DNA from: Tabrizicola sp. TH137
GTDB taxonomy: Bacteria > Pseudomonadota > Alphaproteobacteria > Rhodobacterales > Rhodobacteraceae
DNA: 64,000 bases
Reading direction: 5' to 3'
Assembly (NCBI RefSeq): GCF_002855575.1
Contig: NZ_PKRQ01000002.1
Span: forward strand, 372,001-436,000
The position numbers were made by a program, and so were the translations under genes. Every line of letters starts with the position of its first letter. Positions within the stretch are counted from its first letter, which is position 1. Below the pieces are notes generated by a model, which ran no database searches, was not told the origin of the DNA, and worked only from the letters and a program-made list of their open reading frames with translations. Below, piece after piece: positions 8,087-16,114 of this stretch.

Positions 8087-8323
8087 ATGATGAAAAAGGT
8101 TCTTCTCCTCTCGGCAGTGCTGGCCGGCACGACGACCGCGTCCTTCGCGATGAACGCCGATGGCACGCTGCCGCTGTCCACCAAGATGGAAGCGCGCCAG
8201 CTCGTGCCGAATGCCGATCTGGACAACCTGACCCCGGCCCAGGCCCGCGCCATCGCGAATGCCGTCCATAGCGACCCGACCGGTGCGGCTGCGCTGATCC
8301 GGTCGATCCTGGCCAATAGCTGA
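8087..8323 (+). CDS. Small secreted protein of unknown function
   Basis: A 78-residue product with a clear Sec signal peptide (MMKKVLLLSAVLAGTTTASFA, cleavage expected after the Ala-Ser-Phe-Ala motif), leaving a mature periplasmic peptide of about 58 residues. The mature part contains LTPAQARAIANAVHSDPTGA, an amphipathic helix pair. I do not recognise a family. Two adjacent ATGs (8087, 8090) follow a GTGAGG element; an in-frame GTG at 8078 is less likely. The gene has its own hairpin-bearing leader and a strong terminator, so it is a single-gene unit, probably well expressed. Confidence 0.75.
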   Translation: MMKKVLLLSAVLAGTTTASFAMNADGTLPLSTKMEARQLVPNADLDNLTPAQARAIANAVHSDPTGAAALIRSILANS

Positions 8324-8344
8324 TCGACGCAGATATCAGACGGG

Positions 8345-8372
8345 AACGGCGGGCCTTGGCCCGCCGTTTTCC
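8345..8372 (+). terminator. Rho-independent terminator of the small secreted-protein gene
   Basis: Perfect 11-bp arms AACGGCGGGCC and GGCCCGCCGTT with a 2-nt centre, followed by TTCCGTTTCC. Confidence 0.85.
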
Positions 8373-8435
8373 GTTTCCGGGCAAAAAAAGAGGGCCGGGT
8401 TCACCCGGCCCAGTCAGGGGAACGGTGGCGGGGGA

Positions 8436-8648
8436 TCAGTCCCGCCAGAAAGGTTTCGCGCATTCCATATGCGCATGGTCCTGTGACAGGCCGATGTCGC
8501 GCAGCATGTGGTCATCCAGCCGGGCGAGGGCGTTTCGACTGCGAAGCCGGGTCTCCCAGGCGGCCAGCAGCAGCGCGGCCGACACCAGAAGCCTGGCCAG
8601 CGGCGGCAAGGTGGAGGGCAGGGCGCGGGGCAGGGCGCGGGCGGACAT
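8436..8648 (-). CDS. DUF1127 family small protein
   Basis: A 70-residue protein. After an Arg/Pro-rich N-terminus and a hydrophobic stretch (LARLLVSAALLLAAWETRLRSR) it carries the DUF1127 signature NALARLDDHMLRDIGLSQDHA at about 41-61. Small Arg-rich DUF1127 proteins in other alphaproteobacteria have been linked to RNA binding and phosphate or carbon metabolism, but this one is not otherwise characterised. ATG 8648 is supported by an AAAGGAAG element 6 nt upstream. It is divergent from the MocR-type regulator over direct TGATACAATA repeats, which suggests that regulator controls it. Confidence 0.8.
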   Translation of the reverse strand: MSARALPRALPSTLPPLARLLVSAALLLAAWETRLRSRNALARLDDHMLRDIGLSQDHAHMECAKPFWRD

Positions 8649-8667
8649 GGGGGGCTTCCTTTTGTGT

Positions 8668-8708
8668 TGATACAATACATCGCTTCCGATATTGATAGTG
8701 ATACAATA
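8668..8708. promoter_or_regulatory. Direct-repeat operator between the DUF1127 gene and the MocR-type regulator
   Basis: Two identical 10-mers, TGATACAATA, lie at 8668-8677 and 8699-8708 on the plus strand, 31 bp apart, close to three helical turns. MocR/GabR-type regulators are dimeric and typically bind direct repeats on one face of DNA, so this is a plausible autoregulatory and divergent operator. The TACAAT cores also resemble -10 elements. Confidence 0.55.
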
Positions 8709-8736
8709 GCGCATGCGTCCCGGCCAGAGGAACATT

Positions 8737-10143
8737 GTGACAGACACAATATGGAAACCCGACCTCGCGGCCTATCCCGGCCCCAAATACCTCGCCCTGT
8801 CCCGCGCCCTGCGCGAGGCGATCCGGTCGGGGGAACTGGCCGAGGGCGCCCAACTGCCCACCGTGCGCGATCTGGCCTGGGAATTGGGGGTGACGCCGGG
8901 CACGGTGTCGCGCGCCTATGCCCTTGCCACGCAGGAAGGGCTGCTGGCGGCGACGGTTGGGCGGGGAACCTTTGTCGCGGCGCGGGCGCCGAGGCTGGGG
9001 CCGACGCAGCCTTTGCTTCTGGAGCGGGAACCGGATCAGGTGAATGGGCGGATCGACCTGCGCGCGCCGCGCCTGCCGGATGTGGGGCAGATGCGGGCCT
9101 TCGATGCGGCGCTGCGCGACCGGATGGCGAATCTGGCCGATGACTGGATCGACTACCCCACCCAGCGGGGCGAGCTGCCCTTGCGGCGGGCGGTCTGCGA
9201 CTGGTTGGCGGATCGCAATCTGGGCAAGGTGGGTATGGAAGACATCGCCCTGACGGCGGGGGGGCAGAATGCCATCGCCCTGATCTTCCTGTGCTGTCTG
9301 CGTGGGGACCGGCCTGTCGTCCTGACCGAGGAACTGGCCTATCCGGGGTTCCGCCATGCCGCGCGGCTGGCGCGGGCCGAGGTTGTGGGGGTGGAGACGG
9401 ATGACAAGGGGATGATCCCAGAGGCGCTGGAAGCGGCCTGTCGGCGGCATGGCGCCCAGGTTCTGTGCCTGACGACCGAGGCGCAGAACCCGACGACCGC
9501 GCGGATGACGCTGGAACGGCGCGAGCGGATCGTGGCCATCGCCCGGCATTTCGACCTGCAAATCATCGAGGATGATTGCTATACCCTGTCGGAAAGTGAA
9601 TGGCCTGCCTTGCGGGCGCTGGCGCCCGAGCGGGTCTGGCATGTGGGCAGCCTGTCCAAGACAATCTCGGCGGCGCTGCGGTTCGGCTATATCGTCTGCC
9701 CGGCGGGGATGGGCGAGACGGGGCGGTTGACGGCGCAACATGCCTTCTTCGCGCTGGCCAAGCCGGTGAGCGAATTGTGCCTGCACCTGTTCGAGAGCGG
9801 GGCCGCCCAGGAGATCCGCCGCAAGGTGAGCGAGGATCTGGACCGGCGCATCCGGATCATGGTGAACCATCTGGGGCGGTTCGATCTGGCCTGGCAGCCG
9901 GGGCTGCGCTTTGCCTTTCTGAACCTGCCAATGGGGTGGCGGGCCTCGACCTTTACCCGGATGGTGGAGGCGGAGGGGGTTCTGGTGCGATCAGCGGATG
10001 AATATGCGCTGAGTCACGGGCGGGCACCCCATGCGGTGCGGATCGCGCTGGCGGGCAACATTCCGGAGGAGCGGTTCACCCTGGCGATGGAGAAACTGGC
10101 CGGGCTCTTGTCGCGGCCGCCCTATGACCCGCCTGCCGTCTGA
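8737..10143 (+). CDS. MocR-type GntR/aminotransferase fusion transcriptional regulator
   Basis: A 468-residue PLP-dependent regulator. An N-terminal winged-helix GntR domain (about 15-80: LREAIRSGELAEGAQLPTVR) joins a class I aminotransferase fold, with SLSKTISAALRFGY carrying the PLP-binding lysine near residue 308. Such proteins usually sense an amino compound via PLP and act as DNA-binding regulators rather than enzymes. A GTG start at 8737 is chosen because AGAGGA lies 7 nt upstream, whereas the in-frame ATG 8713 has no Shine-Dalgarno and lies next to the repeats. It is divergent from the DUF1127 gene. The ligand cannot be told from sequence. Confidence 0.85.
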   Translation: MTDTIWKPDLAAYPGPKYLALSRALREAIRSGELAEGAQLPTVRDLAWELGVTPGTVSRAYALATQEGLLAATVGRGTFVAARAPRLGPTQPLLLEREPDQVNGRIDLRAPRLPDVGQMRAFDAALRDRMANLADDWIDYPTQRGELPLRRAVCDWLADRNLGKVGMEDIALTAGGQNAIALIFLCCLRGDRPVVLTEELAYPGFRHAARLARAEVVGVETDDKGMIPEALEAACRRHGAQVLCLTTEAQNPTTARMTLERRERIVAIARHFDLQIIEDDCYTLSESEWPALRALAPERVWHVGSLSKTISAALRFGYIVCPAGMGETGRLTAQHAFFALAKPVSELCLHLFESGAAQEIRRKVSEDLDRRIRIMVNHLGRFDLAWQPGLRFAFLNLPMGWRASTFTRMVEAEGVLVRSADEYALSHGRAPHAVRIALAGNIPEERFTLAMEKLAGLLSRPPYDPPAV

Positions 10144-10147
10144 CAGG

Positions 10148-10197
10148 CCGCAATTGCGGCAGTATTGTGGCAATCCTGTGAGGGGCATTGCCACAAT
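10148..10197. promoter_or_regulatory. Tandem palindromes downstream of the MocR-type gene
   Basis: A perfect 12-bp palindrome CCGCAATTGCGG (10148-10159) is followed at once by perfect 11-bp inverted arms ATTGTGGCAAT (10164-10174) and ATTGCCACAAT (10187-10197) with a 12-nt spacer. No T tract follows, so this looks more like operator DNA than a terminator. It lies 130 nt upstream of the small gene at 10328. Confidence 0.45.
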
Positions 10198-10327
10198 CAT
10201 CGCCGAAAGGGGCCATTCTGTGTCGTTCCGGGCGCGGTTTCGGGGGTTCCGGAGGCGTTTTCAAAAAGGTGAATTGACCTGAAGCCGCCTGCATGGCCTT
10301 TCTGTGCCTACAAGAGCAGCACAATAA

Positions 10328-10597
10328 ATGGACCCGAAAATGGGACAACAGGCATTCTTTCATGCGCCGCATGGTGGCGCGGATTTTCTCGGCATTCGTC
10401 GGTCGCGCAATGGCGTGACGGAGATCGTCTATGATGACGGTGTGGCGCGCCGCATGGTCTGGCGGGTGGAAGGCAAGCCGCAGGATGGCAAGCTCTCCGA
10501 TGCCCTGCGCACGGCTGTCGGCAGTCTGCGCGTGGTTCCCACGCTTTATGATGAATTGAAAAAGCGGTCGATTTCCATCGAACGCGTGGCCGGCTGA
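10328..10597 (+). CDS. Conserved-looking small hypothetical protein
   Basis: An 89-residue soluble protein (MDPKMGQQAFFHAPHGGADF at the start). It has alternating beta strands (GIRRSRNGVTEIVYDDGVARRMVWRVEG) and a C-terminal helix (LYDELKKRSISIERVAG). No signal peptide, membrane segment or known motif is visible and I do not recognise the family. An in-frame ATG at 10340 is an alternative start. It is isolated between the MocR-type gene and the ABC transporter operon, with palindromic DNA upstream. Confidence 0.5.
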   Translation: MDPKMGQQAFFHAPHGGADFLGIRRSRNGVTEIVYDDGVARRMVWRVEGKPQDGKLSDALRTAVGSLRVVPTLYDELKKRSISIERVAG

Positions 10598-10775
10598 GCC
10601 CCTTACGTCGCGGATCACCTGAAGCCAACGCTTGATTTCCGGGCATGTGCGGTGCATTTCACCATCTTGCCGCAATGTTTCTGCGTCTGTGCTTGCGCCT
10701 TCGCGTCCGTTGCGTCTAAATTTGATCAAAGATCGGTTTCAAGACCGACCACAGCAAGGGCCGACAGGGGGCGCG

Positions 10776-11651
10776 ATGGCTTCGAATGGGGGAACGGGCG
10801 GCGGTTCAGGCCGCTCCGAGGCGGCCAATGGCCTTTTGCTGATCAGCCCGCCGCTGGTCTATGTGATCCTGCTTCTGGCAGCGCCGCTGCTGATGGTGGT
10901 GGTCTATTCGCTGTCCCTTGAAGATGGCGGCTATGGTTTCGGAAATTACGTCACGGTCTGGACCGATCGCATCAACCAGTTGCTGATGCTGCGGTCGCTG
11001 ACCGTGTCGCTCTCGGTGACGCTGGTGACGGTTCTGCTCGCCTATCCCGTGGCCTATTTCGTGAGCTTCCACGTGAAGCCGGACAAGAAGGCGCTCTGGC
11101 TGTTCCTGATCACCATTCCCTTCTGGACCAGCTATCTGATCCGCGTCTTCCTGTGGAAGGTGATCCTCGGCTTCAACGGCGTGATCAATTCCGGCCTGAT
11201 GTCGCTGGGCATCATCGACGCGCCGTTGCAAGCCATCAACTATAACGTTCAGGCGCTGGTGGTGACCCTGGCCCATGCCTATGCACCTTTCGCCATCCTG
11301 CCGATCTTCGTGGCGCTGGAAAAGATCGACCGATCGCTGCTGGAAGCCGGGCGGGATCTTGGGGAAAGCCAGTTCATGACCTTCCTGCGCGTGACGCTGC
11401 CGCTTTCCATGCCGGGTGTCATCGCGGCCGTGCTGATCGTCTTCATCCCGACGGTGGGCGATTATGTGACGCCCGACCTGATCGGCGGCGGCAAGTTGCC
11501 CATGATCGCCAACCGGATCGAAGGGACGATGCTGAAACAGAACAATCGGGAGCTGGGCTCGGCCATTGCCGTGTCGGCCATGCTGGTGGTCGCGGCGGTG
11601 ACCATCATCTTCTTGCTGCTGAACCGCCGGTTCCTGAGGGGTGCGAAATGA
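10776..11651 (+). CDS. potB: PotB-type ABC transporter permease (spermidine/putrescine family)
   Basis: Inner-membrane permease of the binding-protein-dependent type 1 import family, 291 residues. Six transmembrane segments are visible, starting NGLLLISPPLVYVILLLAAP (about 18-37). The cytoplasmic EAA loop is EAGRDLGESQFMTFLRVTLP (about 191-210). ATG 10776 follows AGGGGG. It overlaps the next permease by ATGA, and the three transporter genes form one operon. Substrate specificity (polyamine or another amine) is not settled by sequence, and the customary periplasmic binding protein gene is missing from the cluster. Confidence 0.9.
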   Translation: MASNGGTGGGSGRSEAANGLLLISPPLVYVILLLAAPLLMVVVYSLSLEDGGYGFGNYVTVWTDRINQLLMLRSLTVSLSVTLVTVLLAYPVAYFVSFHVKPDKKALWLFLITIPFWTSYLIRVFLWKVILGFNGVINSGLMSLGIIDAPLQAINYNVQALVVTLAHAYAPFAILPIFVALEKIDRSLLEAGRDLGESQFMTFLRVTLPLSMPGVIAAVLIVFIPTVGDYVTPDLIGGGKLPMIANRIEGTMLKQNNRELGSAIAVSAMLVVAAVTIIFLLLNRRFLRGAK

Positions 11652-12454
11652 AGTCCCCCGTCTTCCGCAGCTATGCGATCATCTATCTGATCTTCCTTTA
11701 CGCGCCGATCATCCTGCTGCCGCTCTTTGCCTTCAATGACAGCAAGGTCATCGCCTTTCCGTTGCAGGGCTTTACCACGGCCTGGTTCCGCGAGATGTGG
11801 GAGGATGTCACCCTCTGGAACGCGGTGCAGAATTCCCTGATCATCTCGATCTCGGTTGCGGTGATTTCCACCTTGCTCGGCCTCTTTGCCGCCCGGTCCA
11901 GCACGCGGTTCAACTTTCCGGCCAAGGCGGGGATCATGGGCCTGATCATGCTGCCGATGGTCCTGCCGGAAATGATCCTTGCGATGGCGCTTCTGGTGGT
12001 GCTGCTGGCCATCGGTGTGGAACTGTCTCTGCTGACCATCATCCTCGGACATGTTCTGGTCTGCACGCCCTTTGCCGTGGCGATCCTGTCCTCGGCCTTC
12101 CAGTCGCTTGACCAGTCGCTGGAAGAAGCCGCCTACGACCTTGGCGAAACGCCGATTTCCACCTTCTGGCTGATCATCCTGCCGCTGGTGATGCCGGGCA
12201 TCATCTCGTCGCTGCTGATCTGCTTCACGATCTCGCTGGACGAGTTCATCATCGCCTATTTCCTTGGTGGAACGGATACGGTGCTGTCAGTCTATATCTA
12301 TGGCCAGTTCCGCTTCCCGGCCAAGGTTCCCGCCATCATGGCGCTGGGGACGATCCTTGTCCTTCTGTCCATCGCCCTTCTTGCAACTGCTGAATATTTC
12401 CGCCGTCGCGGCATCGCGAAAGCCGGCGGCAAGGATACCGGAGGCTTCCTGTGA
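11648..12454 (+). CDS. potC: PotC-type ABC transporter permease
   Basis: Second inner-membrane permease, 268 residues with six transmembrane helices, starting RSYAIIYLIFLYAPIILLPLFAF. The EAA loop reads EEAAYDLGETPISTFWLIILP near 158-178, the contact site for the ATPase. It overlaps the preceding gene by ATGA and the following ATPase gene by GTGA, so the three products are very likely translated in a coupled manner. PotB and PotC form the heterodimeric channel of polyamine-type importers. Confidence 0.9.
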   Translation: MKSPVFRSYAIIYLIFLYAPIILLPLFAFNDSKVIAFPLQGFTTAWFREMWEDVTLWNAVQNSLIISISVAVISTLLGLFAARSSTRFNFPAKAGIMGLIMLPMVLPEMILAMALLVVLLAIGVELSLLTIILGHVLVCTPFAVAILSSAFQSLDQSLEEAAYDLGETPISTFWLIILPLVMPGIISSLLICFTISLDEFIIAYFLGGTDTVLSVYIYGQFRFPAKVPAIMALGTILVLLSIALLATAEYFRRRGIAKAGGKDTGGFL

Positions 12455-13545
12455 CCAAGTCCGATGCAATGATCGAGTTCCGGGATGTCCACAAATACTA
12501 TGGGGATTATCACGCGCTGCGCGGGATCACGGCGACCATCCGTCCGGGTGAGTTCTTTTCCCTGCTCGGCCCGTCCGGCTGCGGCAAGACCACGCTCCTG
12601 CGCACCATCGCAGGGTTCGAAGACATCTCTTCCGGCGCGGTTCTGATCGACGGGCGCGACATGGCGGGCGTGCCCGCAAACAAGCGCCCGACGAATATGG
12701 TGTTCCAGTCCTACGCCATTTTCCCGCATCTCAGCGTGGAGGAAAACGTGGGCTTCGGTCTGCGGCGGGATGCGCGATCCAAGGAGGAAAAGGCCAAGGC
12801 CGTGGCCGAGGCGCTGGAGATGGTGGGGCTGAAGGGCTATGGCAAGCGCGCGGCGCATGCTCTGTCGGGCGGTCAGCGGCAGCGTGTGGCGCTGGCCCGC
12901 GCGCTGATCCTGAAGCCCAAGGTCCTGCTGCTGGACGAACCGCTCTCGGCGCTTGACAAGAAGATGCGCGAACAGATGCAGGTCGAACTGATCAAGCTGC
13001 AACGCCAGGTCGGCATCACCTTCATCCTGGTGACGCATGACCAGGAAGAGGCGCTGGTCATGTCTGACCGCATCGCCGTGATGTTCGAGGGAGAGATCGC
13101 GCAACTTGCCGATCCCGAAACGCTCTACCGTCGCCCGAACAGCCGGAAGGTGGCGGATTTCATCGGGACCATGAACTTCCTGCCGGCCAAGGTGCTGGAA
13201 GAGGGGGCCGATGCGGTGGAGATCGACGCGGCGGGTTTCGGCCGCATCCATATCGAGGCGAAGCAGGTCATGGGCGGTGCCACGGCGGAAGGCGCGACCG
13301 TGGGCTTCCGCCCCGAGACGCTGACCATCCTCTACGAAGGCAGCGCCGCCTCCGACCGCGAAAGCATGGCAACCATCGAGGAAGTCGTCTATTTCGGCGA
13401 CATGACCTATTATGACGTGAAGATCGACGGGACGGAGTCGCCCGTCCGCATCTCCATGCGCAACGTGTTCGGGCGTCCGGTTCTGGATCGCGGGGCGCGG
13501 GCGCGGGTGGGTTGGTCGCCGGGGGCGTTGGTCCTTTTCCGGTAA
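12451..13545 (+). CDS. potA: PotA-type ABC transporter ATPase
   Basis: ATPase energising the PotBC permease, 364 residues. Walker A GPSGCGKTT (about 42-50), signature LSGGQRQR (about 138-145), Walker B VLLLDEPLSALD (about 156-167), H-loop VTHDQEEA. Residues from about 240 form the C-terminal TOBE-type regulatory domain. The start is GTG within the stop of potC. The gene is last in the operon and is followed by a palindrome that can act as terminator. Confidence 0.92.
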   Translation: MTKSDAMIEFRDVHKYYGDYHALRGITATIRPGEFFSLLGPSGCGKTTLLRTIAGFEDISSGAVLIDGRDMAGVPANKRPTNMVFQSYAIFPHLSVEENVGFGLRRDARSKEEKAKAVAEALEMVGLKGYGKRAAHALSGGQRQRVALARALILKPKVLLLDEPLSALDKKMREQMQVELIKLQRQVGITFILVTHDQEEALVMSDRIAVMFEGEIAQLADPETLYRRPNSRKVADFIGTMNFLPAKVLEEGADAVEIDAAGFGRIHIEAKQVMGGATAEGATVGFRPETLTILYEGSAASDRESMATIEEVVYFGDMTYYDVKIDGTESPVRISMRNVFGRPVLDRGARARVGWSPGALVLFR

Positions 13546-13595
13546 GGCGGGGTTAACCCCGCCCTACGGCGGTGCGGTACGGCGGGGTGAACCCT
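13546..13595. repeat. GC-rich palindromic repeat unit (REP-like), possible terminator of the pot operon
   Basis: GGCGGGGTTAACCCCGCC (13546-13563) is a perfect 18-bp palindrome followed by CTACGG; a second partial copy GGCGGGGTGAACCC follows at about 13582. Tandem degenerate copies suggest a dispersed REP-type element; it lies between convergent genes and may terminate both. Confidence 0.5.
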
Positions 13596-13610
13596 GGACC
13601 GTGGCGACGA

Positions 13611-14225
13611 TCAGCTATCCGGCGGCAGCAGGCCCAGACCGCGCAGGTAAATGCCGATCCCGCTTTCGAGCAGGTCTTCGGGGGTGAAAGGCGACTTCGC
13701 GCCGGGCGCGCCGCGCATGTAAAGTTCCACCACCCCGTGGCTCATTGCCCAGACATGGGCCGAGAACATGGTGGCGGGCGGCCTGCGGTCCGGTGGCATC
13801 TGTTCCGACAGTTTCTCTGCCGCCTTCTCCAGCACGGCCCGCGCCTTTGCGGCAACCAGCGCAAGGTCGGGATGGGCGTTGAAGGACAGCCCGCTTTCGA
13901 ACATCGCCATGTAGTGGCCGGGATACTTGCGCGCGAAGGCCAGATAGGCGCGCCCTGTCGCCTCGAAGGCCGCCAGTGCAGAAGGCTGGCCATCGGCATA
14001 GGCGAATTCCATCAGCGCGGCGAAGATGTCATAGCCCTGCCGTGCCACCTCGGCGATCAGGTCATCACGGCCCGCGAAATGGCGATAGACGGCGGCGGGT
14101 GTCACATCCGCCCGTTTCGCGGCCTCCGAAAGGGTAAAGCCCGACGGCCCCCGTTCGGCAATCAGGGCCAGCGCCGCCTCGACCAGAGCCTGACGCAGAT
14201 TGCCGTGGTGATAGCCGTGCTTCAT
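13611..14225 (-). CDS. TetR/AcrR family transcriptional regulator
   Basis: A 204-residue repressor-type protein. The N-terminal helix-turn-helix (about 8-55: LVEAALALIAERGPSGFTLS, then VTPAAVYRHFAGRDDL) is canonical TetR. The C-terminal ligand/dimer domain contains AMSHGVVELYMRG near 165-177, a WHG-type pattern. It starts 1 nt after the ppk2 stop on the same strand, so it is probably co-transcribed with ppk2. The ligand is unknown. Confidence 0.9.
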   Translation of the reverse strand: MKHGYHHGNLRQALVEAALALIAERGPSGFTLSEAAKRADVTPAAVYRHFAGRDDLIAEVARQGYDIFAALMEFAYADGQPSALAAFEATGRAYLAFARKYPGHYMAMFESGLSFNAHPDLALVAAKARAVLEKAAEKLSEQMPPDRRPPATMFSAHVWAMSHGVVELYMRGAPGAKSPFTPEDLLESGIGIYLRGLGLLPPDS

Positions 14226-14226
14226 C

Positions 14227-15102
14227 TCATCCTTTCGGGCGCAGGTCCGGCCCGCCGCAGATTGCCGGATCGCGGCTGCCGATCAGGGCGGCATCCTTGC
14301 CCGCATAATCCACCGCGTGCAGAACCGACTGGATCGCCGCGATCCGTGCCCGTTTCTTGTCGTCCGAAAGGATGACCGTCCATGGCGCAAACTCGAAATG
14401 GCTGCGCTGCATGGTTTCGTCAATGGCCGTGCAATAGGCATCCCATTTGCCCAGCCCGTCGATATCTATCGACGACAGCTTCCATTGCTTCAACGGGTCC
14501 TGTTCACGGGCGAGGAAGCGGCGGAGCTGTTCAGCCTGTCCAACCTCCAGCCAGAGTTTCACGAGGACGAACCCCTCATCGACCAGCATGTGTTCGAACT
14601 CGGGCAATTGCCGGAAAAAGGTCTCGCGCTGCACGGGCGTACAGAAGCCGAAGACATGTTCCACCATGGCGCGGTTGTACCAGCTCCGGTCGAACATCGA
14701 CATTTCGCCTGCGGCGGGCAACCAATCGACATAGCGCTGGAAATACCAGCTTGCCGCCTCCCGGTCGGAGGGTTTCGACAGCGCGACCACGTTGCAGACG
14801 CGGGGGTTCAGGTTCTCGCGCATCACGTCGATGGTGCCACCCTTGCCAGCGGCATCGCGCCCCTCGAAGATCACGATGACGCGCTTGCCGGTCGCCTTGA
14901 TATCGGCCTGCATCCGGACGAGCTGCCGTTGCAGCCCATCCATCACCGCCTCGTAATCCTTGCGCTTCATCTCTTCGGCATAGGGATAGCCGGGGGTGAT
15001 GAGATCATCCTTGCCCGCAGCCTCGATGGCCTTGCGGATGGCCTTCGGGGCTTCCTTGCGGAAGAAGCGGCTGATCGCGCCGTCAAAGGGTAGGTCGGTC
15101 AT
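14227..15102 (-). CDS. ppk2: Polyphosphate kinase 2
   Basis: Cytoplasmic one-domain PPK2, 291 residues, which transfers phosphate between polyphosphate and nucleotides, often making GTP or ATP from NDP. Walker A is [12 protein letters not shown] (about 81-92), Walker B-like [12 protein letters not shown] (about 142-153) and the lid region [14 protein letters not shown] (about 202-215) are all intact. ATG 15102 is chosen because GTGAGGG lies 6 nt upstream. It is followed 1 nt later by tetR. Nucleoside mono- versus diphosphate preference cannot be decided from sequence, though length and motifs fit the NDP-using class I. Confidence 0.93.
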   Translation of the reverse strand: MTDLPFDGAISRFFRKEAPKAIRKAIEAAGKDDLITPGYPYAEEMKRKDYEAVMDGLQRQLVRMQADIKATGKRVIVIFEGRDAAGKGGTIDVMRENLNPRVCNVVALSKPSDREAASWYFQRYVDWLPAAGEMSMFDRSWYNRAMVEHVFGFCTPVQRETFFRQLPEFEHMLVDEGFVLVKLWLEVGQAEQLRRFLAREQDPLKQWKLSSIDIDGLGKWDAYCTAIDETMQRSHFEFAPWTVILSDDKKRARIAAIQSVLHAVDYAGKDAALIGSRDPAICGGPDLRPKG

Positions 15103-15148
15103 GCTGGCCCTCACATCCAAGTCGCGGCAAGTATGGCGATCAGGCCGG

Positions 15149-16114
15149 TCAGCGCAATCCGGCGCGCTGCGCTGCGCGGTGAATGGCGGCAATCACGGCC
15201 TCGGGATGGGTGTGGTGGGGCATATGTCCCGCGCCGTCGATCAGCACGAGGTTCCCGTCGGGCAGGAGCCTGGACAGGGGCAGGGCATGGATGTCATGCG
15301 GCACCACATCATCCGCCGTGCCATGCAGGATCTCCACCGGCATGGAGAGGCGCGGATAGGCCTCTGCCATGCGGACCACATGCGGACGCAGGTTCGTCAC
15401 CTGGAAGGCATTGTTGCGCAGCGTCTCGCGCCGCATCGTCAGGCCGATGCCGACGTAATCGGCATAGCCGGGCGGTGGCGCATCGGGAGCGAAGATCGCC
15501 TCGACCACACCCGCCGTCTGCCGCTCGCTTGCGAAGGCCGTGATCACCGGGATGACAGTCGCCGCCCCGATCCGGCTGCCCGTGACCGCGTAATAGGGGC
15601 CGAGGCCACCCGGCCAGGGCATCGTCGCGCCAGAGACTACCACAAGCGCCGCCACATCCGGCGTGTCTGTCAGGCCCCAGGCCATCGCGACCGCGCCGCC
15701 ATAGGAATGGCCAAGGACGATGGGCCGCCGAACGCCAAGCTGGTCTGCCGCCTTCTGAAGCAGGGCCGCCTGCATCGACGGGCTGATGCCGTCGCGACCA
15801 AGGCTGTCGCTCCATCCCAGGCCGGGCCGGTCAAAGGCGATGACGCGGTAATCCTCTGCGAGGCGGTCCACGAGGGCGAAGGTGAAGTCGCGCGTGTTCC
15901 CGCTGGCCCCGTGGATCAGCACAAGATCCGGGCCTTCCCCCTGGACATGGGCGTGAATGCGCTTTCCCTCCACCTCCAGAATGCGCCCTGTCGGCGGGAA
16001 GGCGGCCTCGGCGGCGGCTTCGCGGGCTGCGGCACGGCGATCGGTCACGACGGCGCAGCCGCCGAGGACGGTGGCGGCAAGGATCAGGCTAAGTGCCAAT
16101 TTTGGCGATCTCAT
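15149..16114 (-). CDS. Alpha/beta hydrolase, predicted lipoprotein
   Basis: A 321-residue alpha/beta-hydrolase-fold protein. The N-terminus [20 protein letters not shown] is a lipoprotein signal with lipobox LGGC, so the enzyme should be anchored on the periplasmic side. The oxyanion region is [14 protein letters not shown], the nucleophile elbow GHSYGGA gives the catalytic Ser, and the terminal [11 protein letters not shown] supplies the His. The substrate is unknown. Its start lies 26 nt inside the metA 3' end, and ATG 16114 is chosen because it yields the intact lipoprotein signal. Close coupling to metA could be accidental compaction or co-expression. Confidence 0.85.
   Translation of the reverse strand: MRSPKLALSLILAATVLGGCAVVTDRRAAAREAAAEAAFPPTGRILEVEGKRIHAHVQGEGPDLVLIHGASGNTRDFTFALVDRLAEDYRVIAFDRPGLGWSDSLGRDGISPSMQAALLQKAADQLGVRRPIVLGHSYGGAVAMAWGLTDTPDVAALVVVSGATMPWPGGLGPYYAVTGSRIGAATVIPVITAFASERQTAGVVEAIFAPDAPPPGYADYVGIGLTMRRETLRNNAFQVTNLRPHVVRMAEAYPRLSMPVEILHGTADDVVPHDIHALPLSRLLPDGNLVLIDGAGHMPHHTHPEAVIAAIHRAAQRAGLR

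Noticed and set aside
8701-8736. ATG 8713 as start of the MocR-type gene
   Set aside because: No Shine-Dalgarno and adjacent to the operator repeats; GTG 8737 has AGAGGA at the right distance.
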